This document shows, piece after piece, positions 59,598 to 64,000 of a DNA stretch of 64,000 nucleotides. Under the pieces are notes generated by a model, which saw only the letters and a program-made list of their open reading frames with translations, was not told the DNA's origin and made no database searches. This DNA comes from Ridgeia piscesae (Eukaryota; Annelida; Polychaeta; Sabellida; Siboglinidae). Location of the stretch: the NCBI GenBank assembly GCA_025642075.2, contig JAODUO010000040.1, positions 532,001 to 596,000 of the forward strand, given 5' to 3'. Position 1 is the first letter of the stretch. Each line of letters starts with the position of its first letter. Made by a program: the position numbers and the translations under genes.

Positions 59598-62458
59598 TTA
59601 CGTTTAGTGGACTCAGGTGGACAGTTCACTGTCACGCACCATAAACATCTCATGTAAGTGATCCTCTACTGTCCACACAAGCACCACGATGCAGTGCCTG
59701 TGACCAATCACGCGAGAAACGGCCAGTAAAAGCTGACCAATGGAATCCAAATGACAATAGGAGGGTGGGGTGGTGGTGGGTCTGTGAGGTCATGACCTCT
59801 GGGGTCCCTTACATCCTGCGGTTGGTTCATTAATAGACACAAGACACAGTTCCTTTCATTCACTGCACATACACTTCACAACAGTCTTGTTAGGGGTCAT
59901 TGATATCAATCAATGCTGGAGCTTCAATAGGATGCAAGTCAGTCATTACACATTAGATTGCAATTTCACTGATCTATTACGTGCTTGATGATTTTCTGTA
60001 TTATATAATTAATTATATAATTAATTATAAATATCTATCATCCAGTGTTATGGTCATGAATACAGTCATAATAAACATGTGTGGAAATTAAAAACATCTC
60101 AATAGCAAAAAGACTGACTACATAAAATAGTCAAGTTGAAAACATCTTCAAATAAAAAACTTTAAAAGACGGAAGGTCACCAAAGTAATGATTATCATTA
60201 AATTATAATTTTTTTCCTAAGATGTTGACATGTCTGCAAACACTGACAAAAAAGCAAATTGAAAATAATAATCTTTATGTGACTTTTCCTTTCAGAAAGT
60301 TTCTCTTTTACCACGTTCTGTTCATTTCTGTGCCAAAACTTACCAAATACCTTATGACACTGCACTGAAACGTGGCAAACACCCTTTAACCACAACCTCC
60401 CTTCCATAGACAATGATTAATGACTATTGAGGCTCTAGGACCCTAACCAAGGCACTGTCATAGTCCCACACAATGTCACAGCTCAATCACCTGTCAATTG
60501 TCACAAAGGACTCCGGTGATATTCAGGTATGCAACCTGGAGCCACTTTGGCGACTGACCAGTGAGTTTATCAGTGTGTTTGTGTCACAAGCAGTGACAAG
60601 CCGTCAGTAACAATGGCTGCACCTTCAATCACAGGTGTCGTATATGGCTAACCACTAACCATCGAAAACCAAAGGTGTGTTTTCCTGGCCCAAAAAGAGA
60701 CAACGCCACAACATCAAGGCGCGCACATACCTCAGTTCAACTGTCATTGTAATTCACTGTAATCAATTACGCTGTACATTGTAATCATGCTGTGCACACT
60801 GCTGTGGCAAGGACATCAATTCTAAATTTAGCCCCCTCCCAGGCACTGAAGTCAAAACTCGTGACATCAACATTAGTTTAGTGTGACACGAATGTCAGTT
60901 TAAATGCTAATGTAAAACATTCTTATTTTACTCACGATATTACCAGAGTTAAAACCTATAGCAATCACAGCGACATTTCTATAACCATGTAATTTTCAAC
61001 TGCCAAATAAGCCATTTATTAGGCGTGACTCAAATGCATGCGAGACCAGAAGAATGTCTTTAATCATATATTCATATTTAACCGCATAATATCACACTTG
61101 GGATGTGGTCGTTATTCACGACTGTAAAAAATAACAGCTGAGACAGATCCCGAGAGGAAAGATCACCTCGGATAATAAATTCAACATATACTTTCTCACG
61201 ATAATCTATGCAGGCCATTTCCTGGTGCGAAACCACAGGCATGTAAAAAAAACATAAAAACACACATCTAGTTATTCAGCATATATCGTTTGCTGACATA
61301 AGTCAGGCGAAATGCACGGAAATCCTGCCCTGGCATAACGCTGCAGATGAATGCGACACCACAATAACCAGCCGTTTGAAAAACATCGACGTGAAATCCC
61401 AACTATTCCATGACATGTGGTTTCAGTTATTTCTCCGTTGTGATAAGCGCAAGTCCAGAACGCCAAAATCAGCGCTTATAATTATGGGAGGGGTCCCTAA
61501 GAACAGCAGTAATAAACACCAGCTACCGTGTCGCATGTGGCTTCTCTCAACCGTCTCGTGACGACAATCACTCGTCCCTACGCACTAATGTCTTCTCCTC
61601 ACATCTGGTCTGTGTTTACATTTTGCTATGTCACCGCTGTATATGAGCTGTGACAGTCGCTAAGTTTGTTTAGTGACACTGAAGACAACAAAGCACCCCG
61701 CGTCTCTCATTGTCAACTGTTCTCGGGTGGAGTCAAGTACTCCACAGGCTCCACTGTTTATGTTTTACTCTGGCTAAAAAAGTCACCCCATCTACAGGCG
61801 CGTCTTTCTACACACACCAGTCTGTCTGGAGGTGCATATCAATTCACAGCCACAAAAATTATATGTTGAGCATTTGTTCACCCCCTCAACCCTATAGTAA
61901 TTACCTAGGGGGGCTTGCAACTTTGTTCAACCCACAATTGCTGTTATTGCTATAAATTTGCATTAACGTATGTGTTTCACCCATTTATGTGTTAAATTAG
62001 CGTTCATGCAATTACTGGACAGACGCCATTCCCGCATGAAATATTGTGGCATTTTGCAAACTTATGCACCCAAGCCCATTCCAAGGACCACCCACTTAAC
62101 AGAAACAACCCAGTTTTGCTCCTTAGCAAAGATTGTACGCATTGACAACTGTAAACACTAGGACGTGTTACCAGGACGGCTCCACATGTGTGTCACAGAC
62201 ATTGTGTCCTGACTCCACAAGTCACCCCAGTGTGAGGTCATCTACCTCCCCTCTACCTGGTCACTTGTTGCATTTTGAAAACACCTGTAAAGGTATGTTT
62301 TCTTTGATGATAGATTTTCAGCAGGAGCTCCTTTTCATAGTGAAATGGTTTCATGGCTCGTACCAACGGGATAATTACGGAACAAGGGACTGTTTGACAA
62401 GTTGCGGTGAGTTCCGTATAAGTGTCCACAAGTCATGAATTACACACAACAGGCTAAC
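59598..62458. other. Upstream region, no gene seen
   Basis: AT-rich unique DNA with palindromic taattatataattaattata near 60007-60030. Short open frames have no family features. Confidence 0.55.
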
Positions 62459-63911
62459 TCTCCTTGTGTTATCCAGTAGCACCAAGTCCTCGGGACAGTC
62501 ATTCTATAAACAACTCTCCTTGTGTTATCCAGTAGCACCAAGTCCTCGAGACAGTCATTCTATAAACAACTCTCCTTGTGTTATCCAGTAGCACCAAGTC
62601 CTCGGGACAGTCATTCTATAAACAACTCTCCTTGTGTTATCCAGTAGCACCAAGTCCTCGGGACAGTCATTCTATAAACAACTCTCCTTGTGTTATCCAG
62701 TAGCACCAAGTCCTCGAGACAGTCATTCTATAAACAACTCTCCTTGTGTTATCCAGTAGCACCAAGTCCTCGGGACAGTCATTCTATAAACAACTCTCCT
62801 TGTGTTATCCAGTAGCACCAAGTCCTCGGGACAGTCATTCTATAAACAACTCTCCTTGTGTTATCCAGTAGCACCAAGTCCTCGAGACAGTCATTCTATA
62901 AACAACTCTCCTTGTGTTATCCAGTAGCACCAAGTCCTCGGGACAGTCATTCTATAAACAACTCTCCTTGTGTTATCCAGTAGCACCAAGTCCTCGGGAC
63001 AGTCATTCTATAAACAACTCTCCTTGTGTTATCCAGTTGCACCAAGTCCTCGGGACAGTCATTCTATAAACAACTCTCCTTGTGTTATCCAGTAGCACCA
63101 AGTCCTCGAGACAGTCATTCTATAAACAACTCTCCTTGTGTTATCCAGTAGCACCAAGTCCTCGGGACAGTCATTCTATAAACAACTCTCCTTGTGTTAT
63201 CCAGTAGCACCAAGTCCTCGAGACAGTCATTCTATAAACAACTCTCCTTGTGTTATCCAGTAGCACCAAGTCCTCGGGACAGTCATTCTATAAACAACTC
63301 TCCTTGTGTTATCCAGTAGCACCAAGTCCTCGGGACAGTCATTCTATAAACAACTCTCCTTGTGTTATCCAGTAGCACCAAGTCCTCGGGACAGTCATTC
63401 TATAAACAACTCTCCTTGTGTTATCCAGTAGCACCAAGTCCTCGGGACAGTCATTCTATAAACAACTCTCCTTGTGTTATCCAGTAGCACCAAGTCCTCG
63501 GGACAGTCATTCTATAAACAACTCTCCTTGTGTTATCCAGTAGCACCAAGTCCTCGGGACAGTCATTCTATAAACAACTCTCCTTGTGTTATCCAGTAGC
63601 ACCAAGTCCTCGAGACAGTCATTCTATAAACAACTCTCCTTGTGTTATCCAGTAGCACCAAGTCCTCGGGACAGTCATTCTATAAACAACTCTCCTTGTG
63701 TTATCCAGTAGCACCAAGTCCTCGAGACAGTCATTCTATAAACAACTCTCCTTGTGTTATCCAGTAGCACCAAGTCCTCGGGACAGTCATTCTATAAACA
63801 ACTCTCCTTGTGTTATCCAGTAGCACCAAGTCCTCGGGACAGTCATTCTATAAACAACTCTCCTTGTGTTATCCAGTAGCACCAAGTCCTCGGGACAGTC
63901 ATTCTATAAAC
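62459..63911. repeat. 56-bp satellite-like array, 26 units
   Basis: Unit core ctccttgtgttatccagtag followed by caccaagtcctcgggacagt and cattctataaacaa. Copies differ almost only at one site, ctcgggac versus ctcgagac (which makes or removes an XhoI site), plus one agttgcacc variant. Homogeneity suggests very recent expansion. No match to a recognised exon boundary. Confidence 0.97.
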
Positions 63912-64000
63912 ACAATCGTTTACCAAAAATGCAGTAGAATGCCCTTCAGCCCCTCGGTGGGGGCGACGTAATTATGTCCGACCCACAACAGTCGTATCAG
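63912..64000. other. Window end, no feature seen
   Basis: Short unique sequence after the 56-bp array; nothing recognised. Confidence 0.5.

Noticed and set aside
50191..64000. Ankyrin-repeat exons upstream of SH3
   Set aside because: Looked for typical ankyrin signatures (TPLHxAA) on the minus strand and found none; they may be beyond the window.

Overview
This window is animal nuclear DNA. It shows long introns, GT-AG splice sites, dense micro- and minisatellites and relics of transposable elements; there are no bacterial operons, rRNA or tRNA genes. One gene dominates: a caskin homologue (CASK-interacting scaffold protein, vertebrate CASKIN1/2) on the minus strand. Its 3' end lies near position 8,400 and its visible 5' part near 49,800-59,600. 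Twelve coding exons can be assembled. They encode an SH3 domain (split over two exons), a serine/proline-rich linker, two tandem SAM domains (SAM1 over two exons, SAM2 over one exon plus the start of the next), a long proline/serine/threonine-rich tail in a 1,977-bp exon, and the short acidic C-terminal caskin motif. The assembled fragment is about 1,167 residues. Phases agree at every junction except 23,269/19,526. The ankyrin-repeat exons of canonical caskins are not seen; if present they lie beyond position 64,000.

Several minus-strand ORFs look like alternative first exons: each starts with an ATG downstream of an in-frame stop and ends at a GT donor. Three (34,574-34,636; 28,654-28,794; 27,582-27,707) end in phase 0 and fit the exon at 23,442. 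They would give short isoforms with the two SAM domains and tail but no ankyrin repeats or SH3. Another (58,846-58,906, perhaps preceded by 59,539-59,597) fits the SH3 exon. A TATA box lies upstream of one and a triple GC box upstream of another.

The most striking feature is that at least six tandem arrays are built from the gene's own exon boundaries. Arrays of splice donors follow the SH3-N exon (41-bp unit, about 34 copies), the SAM1-N exon (about 26 bp) and the penultimate exon (21 bp, about 115 copies). Arrays of acceptor-like units precede the SH3-N exon (20 bp) and the SAM2 exon (20 bp). A 38-bp array starts at the stop codon. From memory, minisatellites spanning 5' exon-intron boundaries ('mirage minisatellites') were described in amphioxus Adh genes. 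That makes a cephalochordate my leading guess for the organism, but this is inference; another marine invertebrate is possible.

Layout: 1-2,366 intergenic; 2,367-6,575 a 35-bp satellite; 6,576-8,384 3' flank; 8,385-23,442 tail, SAM and linker exons; 23,443-42,660 a very long intron with alternative first exons, minisatellites and a retrotransposon relic; 42,661-49,756 linker and SH3 exons with a small inverted-repeat transposon; 49,757-64,000 upstream intron or promoter territory with possible 5' exons and a 56-bp satellite.
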